From contig NC_019936.1 in the NCBI RefSeq assembly GCF_000327065.1, positions 2,373,001-2,437,000 on the forward strand: 64,000 nucleotides of DNA, written 5' to 3'. Position numbers and translations under genes: made by a program. The notes beneath the pieces were generated by a model. The model was not told the origin of the DNA, did not search any database, and was given only the letters and a program-made list of their open reading frames with translations. This document shows, piece by piece, positions 18,367-27,361 of this stretch (position 1 is the stretch's first letter; each line of letters begins with the position of its first letter). Source of the DNA: Stutzerimonas stutzeri RCH2. Lineage in GTDB: Bacteria; Pseudomonadota; Gammaproteobacteria; Pseudomonadales; Pseudomonadaceae.

Positions 18367-19052
18367 TGCCGCAACGGCTGCCAGTCCGGCCAGAAGGCCG
18401 ACTCCAGGCGTACCGGCTGGTCAATTCGAAGTTCCCGCCCATCGATCTGTTCGATGACGTGGCCGACGCCGATGAATTTGAAATGCTCTACCAGCTGCAG
18501 GCTTTGACCAACCCGCGCCTGCACAACGAGACGGGCCGCCTTGAACTGATCCCCCGCTCGGAAATTCCGTTCGGCGTACCCGGCTGTTCCTACGCCACCG
18601 CTCCCTTCACCCATGTGAATCCCGCCGGCTCACGCTTCAGCGATGGCAGCTACGGCGTGCTCTATCTGGCTGACAGCATGGAAACGGCGCTGGCCGAGGT
18701 ACGCCATCATCAGGAGCTGTATTGGTCCAACGTCGTGGGGCTGAACTTCGAGCGTTTCGTTTTCCGCGGACTCTCATGCCAGTTCAATGAAGCAGGACTG
18801 CTGGACGCCACGACCATCACACCGACTGACCCAATCTACGCTGCGAATGACTATTCCGCAGCGCGGCAGTTCGGTCGCCGGTTGCGGGAGGATGGCTTTC
18901 CGGGTTTGCGCTATCACTCCGTGCGCAAACCGGGCCAGCATTGCTGGGCGCTGATGACGCCGCGGTGCGTCCTCTCCATCGTCCAGACCGCCCACTACGA
19001 GATGATCTGGAACGCCGGCATCACCAGCGTCAGCGCGATCGGCGAGGTCTGA
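18360..19052 (+). CDS. RES-domain toxin
   Basis: 230 residues from a GTG overlapping the antitoxin end. RES toxins have an ADP-ribosyltransferase-like fold and stop growth by degrading NAD+. The family core is visible: YRLVN near the start, then GSRFSDGSYGVLYLADSMETALAEV, which carries the Arg, Tyr and Glu that name and serve the family. At 230 residues it is somewhat longer than minimal RES domains. Its antitoxin is immediately upstream. Confidence 0.9.
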   Translation: MVVPQRLPVRPEGRLQAYRLVNSKFPPIDLFDDVADADEFEMLYQLQALTNPRLHNETGRLELIPRSEIPFGVPGCSYATAPFTHVNPAGSRFSDGSYGVLYLADSMETALAEVRHHQELYWSNVVGLNFERFVFRGLSCQFNEAGLLDATTITPTDPIYAANDYSAARQFGRRLREDGFPGLRYHSVRKPGQHCWALMTPRCVLSIVQTAHYEMIWNAGITSVSAIGEV

Positions 19053-19188
19053 AGCGCAGCCTGCGCCGCCGTTCATCCGCCTGCCCGGCGCTGCCAAACC
19101 GCTGTAACAAACCGCGCGCATTCTCTGCTCATGGACTCCCCCATGGCGCACGGACGCTCCACCGAACTCACGACGTGAGGCCGCGAAC

Positions 19189-19368
19189 ATGAGCAAGCGA
19201 TCACTCGAAGAACTTGTCACCCGATCGGATATCAGCGCACTGCAGCCTATGACGCATTGGCGTCGCGGCCGGCGCAACGCCCAGGACAAGTCAGGGCCGA
19301 ATGCCGCTGCGCTGATTCAGCGCGCTACCCACGATATCGGCATGCTGAGGGCCGTCCTGCCCCACTAG
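19189..19368 (+). CDS. Small hypothetical protein
   Basis: A 59-residue frame beginning ATG at 19189 after a GTGAGG site and ending at a TAG. The sequence is basic in the middle (HWRRGRRNAQ) with an amphipathic C-terminal helix. I recognise no family. It may be a real small gene of the accessory strip between the toxin-antitoxin pair and the porin gene, or chance. Confidence 0.35.
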   Translation: MSKRSLEELVTRSDISALQPMTHWRRGRRNAQDKSGPNAAALIQRATHDIGMLRAVLPH

Positions 19369-19501
19369 ATATTCAGTGCGGAAAAGCTACCGGGATGCGT
19401 CGATAGGCCGTCCCAGAGCCTTTTGCCGCCCTTGATTGCTGTCAATGGCAAAAATAGCAAGCAGCCTATCGTTCGCTCCGATATCCACAACGGAGCGGCA
19501 C

Positions 19502-20755
19502 ATGAAGAACCTGCACTCACATCACCTGACTCCCTACCTGCTGAGCGCTGGACTGTTATGCAGCCCAGCCGTCTTCGCTCAGGAAACCTTCAGCAGTCTG
19601 TTCACCGACGCGAAGCCGATTCTGGATCTGCGCTATCGCTATGAGCACGTCGACCAGGACAACGCGCTGAAGCACGCCAACGCTCAGACGCTGCGCACCC
19701 GTGTCGGCGTTCAGACTGGCAAGTGGTACGGCTTGTCGGCGCTGGTCGAAGCAGACAACGTAAGCCGATTGGGTGACGCCGCCTACAACAGCACTCGCAA
19801 CGGGCAGACCGACTACTCGGCAGTACCCGATCCCGACGGCAGCGAAATCAACCAGGCGCTGTTGCGCTACGAGCATGCGTTCGGCAGCGCCATCGGCGGC
19901 CGTCAGCGGATAAATCTCGACAATCAGCGCTTCGTCGGTGGGGTTGGTTGGCGGCAGAACGAGCAGACCTACGACGGTGTGCTGGGCCAACTGCAACCGC
20001 TCGACAAGCTGACGCTGACCTACGCCTACATCGACAACATCAACACGATCTTTGGCCCGGGCGACAACCGTTTCGACAATCGCACCAACCCGGCCAACAT
20101 CGAAGGCCACAGTCATCTGTTCAACGCCCGCTACGCGTATTCACCGGAGCTGACGGCCACCGCTTACAGCTATCTGCTGGGGCTGGACAACATTGCCACT
20201 GCACCCGCCGCCGCGCTCGGCACCCTGTCCAGCAAGACCACAGGCCTGCGTCTGAACGGCGCCATCCAGAACCTAAGCTACGCGCTTGAATATGCACGCC
20301 AGCAGGACTACGCAGGCAATCCACAGGAACTGAGCAGCGAGTACTACCTGGCCGAGCTGGGCTATGCCCTCAAGGGTGCGACTCTGAAAGCGGGCGTGGA
20401 AGTACTGGGCGGCGACTCGGGGCCGGGCAATCGCGCATTCCAGACGCCGCTGGCCACCAAGCACGCCTTTCAGGGCTGGGCGGATACCTTCCTGCTGACG
20501 CCGGCAGACGGCGTTCAGGATGTCTATCTTGGCGGCACCCTGCCGCTGTTCGGCGGCACGCTGCAGGCCTGGTACCACGACTTCCGCGCCGAGCGCGGCA
20601 GCGAGCAGTACGGGGAAGAGATCAACATCGGTTACAGCCGCGCCATCCCGCTGGTCAAAGGGCTGGTCGCAACGGTCAAGTACGCCGCCTATGACGCGGA
20701 CGACTATTCGGTGGACACCGATAAACTCTGGGCACAGCTGCAGTACACCTATTGA
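19502..20755 (+). CDS. Outer-membrane beta-barrel (porin-like) protein
   Basis: 417 residues from the ATG at 19502 (GGAG upstream). A signal peptide ends near SPAVFAQ. The mature protein is made of alternating amphipathic strands rich in Tyr, Asp and Asn, starts with ILDLRYRYEHVDQDN, and ends in a C-terminal aromatic strand (LWAQLQYTY) as outer-membrane barrels do. It resembles a family of about 400-residue porin-like proteins of pseudomonads; the substrate is unknown. A hairpin terminator follows and separates it from the arsenic island. Confidence 0.75.
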   Translation: MKNLHSHHLTPYLLSAGLLCSPAVFAQETFSSLFTDAKPILDLRYRYEHVDQDNALKHANAQTLRTRVGVQTGKWYGLSALVEADNVSRLGDAAYNSTRNGQTDYSAVPDPDGSEINQALLRYEHAFGSAIGGRQRINLDNQRFVGGVGWRQNEQTYDGVLGQLQPLDKLTLTYAYIDNINTIFGPGDNRFDNRTNPANIEGHSHLFNARYAYSPELTATAYSYLLGLDNIATAPAAALGTLSSKTTGLRLNGAIQNLSYALEYARQQDYAGNPQELSSEYYLAELGYALKGATLKAGVEVLGGDSGPGNRAFQTPLATKHAFQGWADTFLLTPADGVQDVYLGGTLPLFGGTLQAWYHDFRAERGSEQYGEEINIGYSRAIPLVKGLVATVKYAAYDADDYSVDTDKLWAQLQYTY

Positions 20756-20764
20756 GCGGGTGCA

Positions 20765-20786
20765 GGTCGGGCGTTCGCGCCCGACC
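20765..20786. terminator. Bidirectional hairpin terminator
   Basis: GGTCGGGCG-TTCG-CGCCCGACC, a perfect 9-bp stem with a TTCG tetraloop, fills the gap between the converging porin-like gene and arsJ. Confidence 0.75.
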
Positions 20787-20788
20787 GA

Positions 20789-22003
20789 CTAGCGCACGTG
20801 ACGAGGCAGCCGCAGCGAGATGAGCGCTGCGAGCAGCACGAAGAGTGACGAAACCCACAGGCAGGCCTGCAGGCCGTAGGCCTGGAACACCCAGCCGGAG
20901 AGCAAGGTTCCGATCAGCCGACCCATCGCATTGGACATGTAATAGAAACCCACATCCAGCGAGACACCATCTTCCTTGGCGTAGCTGACGATCAGGTAGC
21001 TATGCAGCGAGGAGTTCACCGCGAACAGCCCACCAAATAGCAGCAGCCCGCCGATCAGCACCCATTGCGGCGACGCACCGGTTGCCAGGCCCGCAGCGAT
21101 CGCCGCCGGTAGCGCCGCCAGCAACGCCGCCCAGATGAAGGCTGCGCGCCCATCCGGAACCTGCCCGCTGCGCTTGCCGGTAATGGCCGGCGCCATCGAC
21201 TGAACGATGCCATAGCCGATGATCCAGCACGCCAGAAAGCCGCCGACCTTCCAGAAATCCCACCCAAAGACAGTGCTCAGGTACACCGGTAGCGCGATGA
21301 CGAACCACACGTCCCGCGCACCGAACAGGAATAGCCGCGCCGCGGACAGCACGTTGATCGCCGGACTCTTGGAGAGGATGTCCTTGAACTTCGGCTTGGC
21401 CTTCGCCTTGCCAAGATCCTTTTTCAACAGCACCAGACTGCCGATCCAGATCACGGCCAGTACCGCAGCCATCGTCAGGACCGCACCGGCGAATCCCAGC
21501 AGCGTCAGTAGTGCGCCGCCGAGGAAGAAACCCACGCCCTTGAGCGCATTCTTCGAGCCGGTGAGGATGGCGATCCACTTGTACAGCGTGCCCTGCTGGC
21601 TGTCGGATACAAGGAGCTTGATCGAGCTCTTGGCCGACATCTTGTTCAGGTCCTTGGCGATACCGGACAGTGCCTGCGCACCCATCACCCAGGGCACGGT
21701 CAACCACGCCGCCGGCACGGTGAGCATCAGCAGCGCCACCACCTGCATCGCCAGCCCAAGGTTCATCGTCCGATTCAGACCGAGGCGCGCACCGAGATAA
21801 CCACCCACCAGGTTGGTGATGACCCCGAACACCTCGTAGAACAGAAACAGCGCGGCGATCTGCAGCGGCGAGTAACCCAGCGCATGGAAGTGCAGCACCA
21901 CCAGCATGCGCAACGCGCCATCGGTGAGCGTGAAGGCCCAGTAATTACCGGTGACGATCAGGTACTGGCGCACCTCGGGAGACAGTCGGGCTAGGGCTTG
22001 CAT
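20789..22003 (-). CDS. arsJ: ArsJ, MFS exporter of 1-arseno-3-phosphoglycerate
   Basis: 404 residues with about 11-12 membrane helices of the major facilitator type. The first helices (YLIVTGNYWAFTLTDGALRMLVVLHF) and the loop GIAKDLNKMSAKSSIKLLV match the ArsJ family. ArsJ exports the labile product that GAPDH makes from arsenate, giving arsenate resistance without reduction. The dedicated GAPDH lies directly upstream on the same strand, which secures the call. Confidence 0.92.
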   Translation of the reverse strand: MQALARLSPEVRQYLIVTGNYWAFTLTDGALRMLVVLHFHALGYSPLQIAALFLFYEVFGVITNLVGGYLGARLGLNRTMNLGLAMQVVALLMLTVPAAWLTVPWVMGAQALSGIAKDLNKMSAKSSIKLLVSDSQQGTLYKWIAILTGSKNALKGVGFFLGGALLTLLGFAGAVLTMAAVLAVIWIGSLVLLKKDLGKAKAKPKFKDILSKSPAINVLSAARLFLFGARDVWFVIALPVYLSTVFGWDFWKVGGFLACWIIGYGIVQSMAPAITGKRSGQVPDGRAAFIWAALLAALPAAIAAGLATGASPQWVLIGGLLLFGGLFAVNSSLHSYLIVSYAKEDGVSLDVGFYYMSNAMGRLIGTLLSGWVFQAYGLQACLWVSSLFVLLAALISLRLPRHVR

Positions 22004-22146
22004 GCGGGGTTCCGGTTTGATTGATCTGCGGGTATTGCGTGGTCAGGTTGAGCTGGCGACGGCAAAGGGCTTGGCCATGGTCGAAAAGAACGCCTAACCC
22101 CAATGCACGCCGCGCTCAGTGGCGGGAAACTCTGATCAGGACCGCC

Positions 22147-23151
22147 TCACCCCGCCAGCCCGACATTGCGCGCCAGTTCTACAGTGCGGTTGGCGTAGCC
22201 CCATTCGTTGTCGTACCAGGCGTAGATCTTCACCTGAGTGCCGTTGACCACCATGGTCGACAGCGCATCGATGATCGACGAGCGCGGGTCGGTGCGGTAA
22301 TCGATGGAAACCAGCGGCCGCTCCTCATACCCGAGGATGCCCTTCAGCTCGCCCTCTGCCGCGGCCTTGAGCAGCCGGTTCACCTCAGCGGCATCGGTAG
22401 CGCGCTCCACTTCGAACACGCAATCGGTCAGTGAGGCATTGGCCAGCGGCACGCGCACGGCATGGCCGTTCAGCTTGCCGCGCAGCTCCGGGAAGATTTC
22501 AGCGATCGCCGTGGCCGAGCCGGTAGTCGTGGGAATCAGGCTCATGCCCGAGGCCCGAGCGCGGCGCAGGTCCTTATGGGGCTGATCGAGAATGCTCTGG
22601 GTATTGGTCAGGTCATGGATGGTGGTGATCGAACCGTGGCGGATGCCGAGCTGCTCATGGATCACCTTGACCACCGGCGCCAGGCAGTTGGTGGTGCAGG
22701 ATGCCGCGGTGACGATGCGATGCTGCGCCGGATCGAACAGACTATCGTTGACGCCCATGACGATGTTCAGTGCACCCGACTCCTTCACCGGCGCGCTGAC
22801 CACCACGCGTTTGACGCCCTGCTCCAGATACTGCTGCAGCACCGCCACGGTCTTCATCTTGCCGCTGGCCTCAATGACCAGATCGCAGCCCGACCAGTCG
22901 GTGTCGCTGATCGCCTTGTTGGCGCTGACCTTTACCCGCTGACCGTCGATCACCAGGCAGTCGCCATCGGATCCCGCTTCGTGTTTCCAGCGACCGTGAA
23001 TGGAGTCGAAGTTCAGCAGATGCGCATGGGTCGCCGCGTCGCCAGCGGGATCGTTGATCTGCACGAAGTCCAGCTCCGGCCAGTCCCACGCTGCGCGCAG
23101 TGCCAGACGTCCGATGCGGCCGAAGCCGTTGATGCCAACTTTGATGCTCAT
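22147..23151 (-). CDS. ArsJ-associated glyceraldehyde-3-phosphate dehydrogenase
   Basis: 334 residues from the ATG at 23151; the upstream in-frame extension is unrelated. The NAD-binding start is [16 protein letters not shown], the catalytic cysteine is in [10 protein letters not shown], and the C-terminus has [11 protein letters not shown]. In ars operons this paralogue uses arsenate instead of phosphate to form 1-arseno-3-phosphoglycerate, which ArsJ pumps out. The housekeeping gap gene would be elsewhere. It is followed, after 143 bp, by arsJ. Confidence 0.93.
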   Translation of the reverse strand: MSIKVGINGFGRIGRLALRAAWDWPELDFVQINDPAGDAATHAHLLNFDSIHGRWKHEAGSDGDCLVIDGQRVKVSANKAISDTDWSGCDLVIEASGKMKTVAVLQQYLEQGVKRVVVSAPVKESGALNIVMGVNDSLFDPAQHRIVTAASCTTNCLAPVVKVIHEQLGIRHGSITTIHDLTNTQSILDQPHKDLRRARASGMSLIPTTTGSATAIAEIFPELRGKLNGHAVRVPLANASLTDCVFEVERATDAAEVNRLLKAAAEGELKGILGYEERPLVSIDYRTDPRSSIIDALSTMVVNGTQVKIYAWYDNEWGYANRTVELARNVGLAG

Positions 23152-23176
23152 GGATGACTCGCTTTTGAAAGGTGAA

Positions 23177-23503
23177 TCAGGAAGTTCGTGGCGCAAACAT
23201 GATGATCGCCATGCCCAGCATCGCCACGGCGCAGCCAAGCAGGTCCCACCAGGTCGGGCGAACGCCATCGACCAGCCACAGCCAGACCAGCGCCACGCCG
23301 ACATACACGCCACCGTACGCCGCATACACGCGCCCGGCGGCGGTGGGATGCAGCGACAGCAGCCAGGCGAACAGCGCGAGGGAAAGCGCAGCCGGCAACA
23401 GCAACCAGATACTCTTGCCCTGTTTCAGCCAGAGGTATGGCAGATAGCAGCCAACGATCTCCGCTATCGCGGTAATGACGAACAGGCCAAGCGTATTCAG
23501 CAT
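23177..23503 (-). CDS. YnfA-family (UPF0060) small membrane protein
   Basis: 108 residues from the ATG at 23503, four hydrophobic helices, with [14 protein letters not shown] and [19 protein letters not shown] typical of UPF0060/YnfA, a small-multidrug-resistance-like family. It lies between the phosphatase gene (10 bp upstream) and the GAPDH gene inside the ars operon. A role in arsenic export or tolerance is inferred only from this position. Confidence 0.82.
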   Translation of the reverse strand: MLNTLGLFVITAIAEIVGCYLPYLWLKQGKSIWLLLPAALSLALFAWLLSLHPTAAGRVYAAYGGVYVGVALVWLWLVDGVRPTWWDLLGCAVAMLGMAIIMFAPRTS

Positions 23504-23513
23504 GCGAAGCCCG

Positions 23514-24008
23514 TCATGCGCCGAAGCGTTCGATCCAGCCGACATGGGCCGGATGCTGGATAGCCTTGGGGCGCAACGCCTGGACGCTGGCGATGGCGGT
23601 TGCGCGCGGCACGTCGCGGTCTATCAGGATGCGCGCTGCGATCAGGCCCGTACGACCGGAGCCGCCCTTGCAGTGAATGGCGATGCGCTTGCCGGCATCC
23701 AGCAGCTCATTGATCCGATCCGCCGACTGTTCCCAAGCCTGGTCGAAGTCCGCCAGCGGCACCTGTTCGTCAGCCACCGGCAGGTGAAACCACTCGAGGC
23801 CGCGCTCGACGCAGAGCTGCGCCAGCTGCGTCGCTTCGTTGCGCGCCAGCTCTTCAGCAGGCATCAGGGTGATCAGCGCGTCAGCGCCGGCCGCTTGCAG
23901 GGTAGCCAGCGCCTCATCGACGCTGGTGCCCTTGCTGCCGGGGCACGGTGTGAAGATCAGCTGACCGGCGCTGCCGGGTACATCGAGGATGTTGTAGGGA
24001 TGGGACAC
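23514..24008 (-). CDS. Dual-specificity/tyrosine-type phosphatase in the ars operon
   Basis: 164 residues with the Cys-x5-Arg P-loop in [10 protein letters not shown] and an upstream general-acid region ([12 protein letters not shown]). It resembles CDKN3-like cysteine phosphatases. Within an ars operon it could act on an arsenylated or phosphorylated metabolite, or be recruited as an arsenate reductase, since cysteine phosphatases readily bind arsenate. Neither is shown by sequence. It is 18 bp downstream of arsH. Confidence 0.82.
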   Translation of the reverse strand: MSHPYNILDVPGSAGQLIFTPCPGSKGTSVDEALATLQAAGADALITLMPAEELARNEATQLAQLCVERGLEWFHLPVADEQVPLADFDQAWEQSADRINELLDAGKRIAIHCKGGSGRTGLIAARILIDRDVPRATAIASVQALRPKAIQHPAHVGWIERFGA

Positions 24009-24026
24009 GCGGGCGATTCCTGAAAG

Positions 24027-24740
24027 TCAGATGGAGCGTTGATTGACGCGACGGGACAGCGCTTCGGCCGACTCCTTGCGTTCCGAATAGCGATCGACCA
24101 GGTAGTCGGCCCGGCAGCGTACCAGCAGGGTGAACTTGATCAGCTCCTCCATCACATCCACCACGCGGTCGTAGTAGGCCGAGGGCTTCATCCGGCCGGC
24201 GTCGTCGAATTCGAGAAAGGCTTTGGCCACCGAGGACTGGTTCGGGATGGTGATCATGCGCATCCAGCGGCCCAGCACGCGCATCTGGTTCAGCGCGTTG
24301 AACGACTGAGAGCCGCCACTGACCTGCATGATCGCCAACGTCTTGCCCTGTGTCGGCCGCACCGCGCCCATGGCCAGCGGCACCCAGTCGATCTGCGCCT
24401 TGAACACCGCGCTCATCGAGCCGTGACGCTCCGGCGAACACCACACCTGACCTTCCGACCACTGCATCAGCTCGCGCAGCTCCTGCACCTTCGGATGGCT
24501 GTCCGGTGCATCGTCCGGCAGCGGCAATCCGGACGGATTGAAGATGCGCGTCTCGGCACCGAAACGCTCGAGCAGGCGCGCAGCTTCCTGCACCAGCAGA
24601 CGACTGTAGGAGCGCTCCCGGTTAGAGCCATAGAGCAGCAGGATGCGTGGCCTGTGTTCTGGACCTGCCGGCAGAGCAAGCTTGTCCAGGTCAGGCATAT
24701 CCAGCAGACCTGGGTCGATATTGGGCAGATCGTCGTTCAT
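24027..24740 (-). CDS. arsH: ArsH, NADPH-dependent FMN protein
   Basis: 237 residues. The flavodoxin-like fold shows the FMN phosphate loop [10 protein letters not shown] and the second FMN contact [17 protein letters not shown]. ArsH oxidises trivalent methyl- and phenyl-arsenicals to less toxic pentavalent forms. The start codon now overlaps the stop of the frameshifted arsC by one base; in the inferred ancestral arrangement arsC ended 20 bp upstream. Confidence 0.95.
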   Translation of the reverse strand: MNDDLPNIDPGLLDMPDLDKLALPAGPEHRPRILLLYGSNRERSYSRLLVQEAARLLERFGAETRIFNPSGLPLPDDAPDSHPKVQELRELMQWSEGQVWCSPERHGSMSAVFKAQIDWVPLAMGAVRPTQGKTLAIMQVSGGSQSFNALNQMRVLGRWMRMITIPNQSSVAKAFLEFDDAGRMKPSAYYDRVVDVMEELIKFTLLVRCRADYLVDRYSERKESAEALSRRVNQRSI

Positions 24741-25240
24741 TAGGCATGTCCTGCTAGGTTCAAAGTGTGCCGATGCGCGCCAGCTCGGTTCTCAGCGTAG
24801 CGGCATCCAGCTGAGCGAGCGGTAGCGCGAGAAACGCGGTGAAACGCGGTGAAACGTAGCTTGAGCCTGACCAGCGTGGCATCGAACGCCGCTTTTATTT
24901 CCTCGGGACTACCGACGCTCTCGGAAGGATCGGCAAGCCCCCAGTGCGCCTTGGTGGCTGGCCCGAAATGCACCGGGCACGCTTCGCCAGCGGCCTTGTC
25001 GCAGACGGTAATGACGAAGTCGGGATTCAGCGCCTGATGCGCATCGCTGCTCTTGCTATACAAGCCATCAGCCGCAATGCCGGCCCGCGCCAGCGCCTCA
25101 AGCGTCAGTGGATTGATTTCGCCTCTTGGCTCGCTGCCGGCGCTGAACGCGCGCATGCCGGCCGGCGCGAGTTGGTTAAACAGCGCCACGGCCAGAATGC
25201 TGCGGCAGCTGTTGGCGGTGCAGAGAAAGAGAATCTTCAT
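24740..25240 (-). CDS. arsC: Arsenate reductase (LMW-phosphatase type) with a frameshifted C-terminus
   Basis: 166 residues. The catalytic P-loop is C7TANSC12R and the resolving cysteines are C80 and C88 ([11 protein letters not shown]), as in thioredoxin-coupled reductases that convert arsenate to arsenite. After Phe133 the sequence turns basic and unlike the family. The cause is a perfect 10-bp tandem duplication (24831-24850). Removing one copy restores a family-like tail starting [10 protein letters not shown] and ending ARIGTL, with a stop at 24760-24762. All catalytic residues precede the change, so activity may survive, but the last helix is replaced. Confidence 0.88.
   Translation of the reverse strand: MKILFLCTANSCRSILAVALFNQLAPAGMRAFSAGSEPRGEINPLTLEALARAGIAADGLYSKSSDAHQALNPDFVITVCDKAAGEACPVHFGPATKAHWGLADPSESVGSPEEIKAAFDATLVRLKLRFTAFHRVSRATARSAGCRYAENRAGAHRHTLNLAGHA
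24831..24850. repeat. 10-bp tandem duplication inside arsC
   Basis: Two adjacent perfect copies of GAAACGCGGT, followed by a partial third (GAAACG). The insertion is not a multiple of three and moves the arsC reading frame for the last 33 codons. It looks like a recent slippage event or an assembly/sequencing artefact. Confidence 0.9.
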
Positions 25241-25253
25241 GGTCGTTCTTGAT

Positions 25254-25610
25254 TCAGGCGCATGAGCTGGCGCGTTCTGGGCGGTTGCGCATACTTTCGA
25301 GGCGCTGCACGTTATCGCCCAGCCAATTCTTGTTGGCGGCCAGGATCGGCTGCAGCATGTCGGTCACCCAGTCAGGCAGGTGCGGGTGGAGTCGGTAGTA
25401 AACCCACTGGCCCTGGCGGCGGTCTTCCAGAATTCCGCATCCGCGCAGCAGCGCCAGATGCCGCGAGATCTTTGGCTGGCTTTCATCCAGCGCACAGGTC
25501 AGCTCGCAGACACACAATTCGCCTTCACGGGCGACAAGCAACGCGATCCGCACGCGAGTCTCGTCTGCCAGGCATTTGAATACAGTGGTAGGTGTCAGGT
25601 GCTCGACCAT
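25254..25610 (-). CDS. arsR: ArsR-family arsenic-responsive repressor
   Basis: 118 residues from the ATG at 25610. A winged helix-turn-helix protein with the As(III)-binding cysteines in ELCVCELTC at the start of helix 3 and the recognition helix DESQPKISRHLALL. Arsenite binding should release it from the ars promoters. It lies between the two arsC genes: 10 bp after arsC2 and 13 bp before arsC1. The palindromes upstream of arsC2 and arsO are candidate targets. Confidence 0.93.
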   Translation of the reverse strand: MVEHLTPTTVFKCLADETRVRIALLVAREGELCVCELTCALDESQPKISRHLALLRGCGILEDRRQGQWVYYRLHPHLPDWVTDMLQPILAANKNWLGDNVQRLESMRNRPERASSCA

Positions 25611-25620
25611 TGATATCTTC

Positions 25621-26034
25621 TCAGCGCTTGTTCTTGACCAACACGAACATCTTGATCCGCTCATGTATCTCGTGAAGCGTATGCCGGTAGGCATCCGGCT
25701 GGTCGCTAGTGGCAGGGTCTTCGAAGTTCCAGGCGATGTACTCGCCCGCACCAGGCAGTGCAAGGCATTCCAATGACGACTTATCACACAGCGTGATCAC
25801 GAAATCGAACGGTTGCCCTTCCACTTCCTCCAGCGATTTGCTGTGCAATCCCACTGTCGCAACGCCAAGCTGCTCGAGCGCTGCCAACGCTCGTAGATCG
25901 ACCTGGGTGGGAGCGGTGCCTGCACTGAACACCTCGAAGTGCTCCGAATCGGTATGCCGCAGCAACGCCTCGGCGAGCTGGGAGCGTGCCGAGTTGGCGA
26001 CGCAGACGAACAGGACACGCGATTTGTAGGCCAT
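25621..26034 (-). CDS. Second arsenate reductase/low-molecular-weight phosphatase-type ArsC
   Basis: 137 residues. The ATG at 26034 has GGGGAA 7 nt upstream; the ATG at 26049 has no such site. The P-loop is FVCVANSARSQ (Cys-x5-Arg) and a later pair lies in LCDKSSLECLALPG. Unlike the first ArsC it has Ala instead of the second P-loop cysteine, so the electron-transfer route may differ. It is the first gene of the minus-strand ars operon, and likely keeps arsenate reduction safe if arsC1 is impaired. Confidence 0.88.
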   Translation of the reverse strand: MAYKSRVLFVCVANSARSQLAEALLRHTDSEHFEVFSAGTAPTQVDLRALAALEQLGVATVGLHSKSLEEVEGQPFDFVITLCDKSSLECLALPGAGEYIAWNFEDPATSDQPDAYRHTLHEIHERIKMFVLVKNKR

Positions 26035-26071
26035 GAAGCCGTTCCCCATAAGATATGCTTGGGCGAATATA

Positions 26072-26090
26072 TTGCTTAGCGCATAAGCAA
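26072..26090. promoter_or_regulatory. Candidate ArsR operator, palindrome 1
   Basis: TTGCTTA-GCGCA-TAAGCAA, a perfect 7-bp inverted repeat 38 bp upstream of the arsC2 start, in the 196-bp region between the two divergent ars operons. CGAATAT just before it (26064-26070) recurs at the second palindrome. Confidence 0.45.
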
Positions 26091-26193
26091 GTAAAGCTCT
26101 CTCTCTCGAGCTAGGCTGGCTATTTACTGGGCGCTGTCGAAGGCGAGTTTGTTGCGCCGGAACAAGAGGCGTATATTCCGCATCGCATATATT

Positions 26194-26207
26194 TATTCGA
26201 ACGAATA
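26194..26207. promoter_or_regulatory. Candidate ArsR operator, palindrome 2
   Basis: TATTCG-AA-CGAATA, a 6-bp inverted repeat centred about 30 bp before the arsO start and overlapping AT-rich promoter-like DNA. It shares CGAATAT with the region beside palindrome 1, consistent with one repressor serving both divergent operons. Confidence 0.45.
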
Positions 26208-26230
26208 TCCGCCTTCACGGGAGCCGCTTG

Positions 26231-27313
26231 ATGACAGCACCCAATGTTCTCGATGTCATCATCATTGGCGCAGGACAGTCCGCCCTGACGACTGCGTACT
26301 TTCTGCGCCGCACGTCGCTGTCCTATCTGCTGTTGGATGAACAGCCCAGTCCCGGCGGCGCATGGCTGCACGCCTGGGAGTCGCTGAGACTGTTCTCACC
26401 CGCCGCCTGGAGCTCGATTGCCGGCTGGCCGATGCCTGCTCCGGTCGAGCCGGGCAATCCAACGCGCAGCGATGTTATCGATTATTTGCGACGTTACGAA
26501 GATCGCTACCGGTTTCCCATTCAGCGATCGGTTCGAGTCGATACGATCAGCCGCCTCGACGATCTCTGGCTTGTGCAAGCAGGCGATCAGCATTGGCTGG
26601 CTCGCGCAGTCATCAGTGCGACGGGCACCTGGAGCAAGCCTTTCATTCCGCCTTATGAAGGGCGCGAGCTTTTTCAGGGTGCGCAGATTCACTCGGCTCA
26701 CTACCGTGACCCTGGCCCCTTCGCAGGTAAACGGGTGATGGTGGTAGGCGGTGGAAACTCCGGCGCGCAGGTCCTCGCCGAGCTATCCAGAGTCAGCGAG
26801 ACACGCTGGGTCACTCAGGAGCCACCTGCGTTTCTGCCCGACGATGTCGACGGCCGCGTGCTGTTCGAGCGCGCCACCGCGCGCTGGAAGGCGCAGCAGG
26901 AGGGACGCAGCATCGACGAGCCGGCCGGCGGCTTCGGTGACATCGTCATGGTGCCGCCGGTGCGCAAAGCCCGCGAGCGTGGCGTTCTGGGGGCCGAGCG
27001 CCCCTTCGCGCGCTTCACCGAAACGGGAGTCGAGTGGGCGGATGGGCGTCGTGAGGACCTGGACGCGGTGATCTGGTGCACAGGTTTCCGCCCGGCACTG
27101 GATCATCTTCGTGAACTCGGCATCATCGAGGCCGATGGCAAAGTACAGGTAGAAGGCACCCGTGTCGTGAAGCAACCCAATCTCTGGCTGGTGGGCTACG
27201 GCGACTGGACCGGCATGGCATCTGCCACGCTGATCGGCGTCACCCGCACGGCGCGAAGTACCGTCGATGAGCTCGTTCAGGCACTTGCCGCAACGTCCCT
27301 GCAGCGCCCCTAG
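26231..27313 (+). CDS. ArsO-like flavin-binding monooxygenase
   Basis: 360 residues from the ATG at 26231 (GGGAG upstream). Two Rossmann motifs are visible: FAD site IIGAGQSAL at the N-terminus and NADPH site [10 protein letters not shown] in the middle, plus ATGTWSKP between them. This pattern fits the flavin-containing monooxygenase/thioredoxin-reductase-like proteins called ArsO in ars operons. The reaction is not established; oxidation of trivalent arsenicals is often proposed. It leads the plus-strand half of the divergent ars island, 48 bp before acr3. Confidence 0.85.
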   Translation: MTAPNVLDVIIIGAGQSALTTAYFLRRTSLSYLLLDEQPSPGGAWLHAWESLRLFSPAAWSSIAGWPMPAPVEPGNPTRSDVIDYLRRYEDRYRFPIQRSVRVDTISRLDDLWLVQAGDQHWLARAVISATGTWSKPFIPPYEGRELFQGAQIHSAHYRDPGPFAGKRVMVVGGGNSGAQVLAELSRVSETRWVTQEPPAFLPDDVDGRVLFERATARWKAQQEGRSIDEPAGGFGDIVMVPPVRKARERGVLGAERPFARFTETGVEWADGRREDLDAVIWCTGFRPALDHLRELGIIEADGKVQVEGTRVVKQPNLWLVGYGDWTGMASATLIGVTRTARSTVDELVQALAATSLQRP

Positions 27314-27361
27314 CAACCACCGATGCAATCCCGATCATCACGCGAAAAGGTGTAATTAACG

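Noticed and set aside
17612..19400. Genomic island with attachment sites at tRNA-Leu
   Set aside because: I looked for a repeat of the tRNA 3' end and for an integrase in the window and saw neither.
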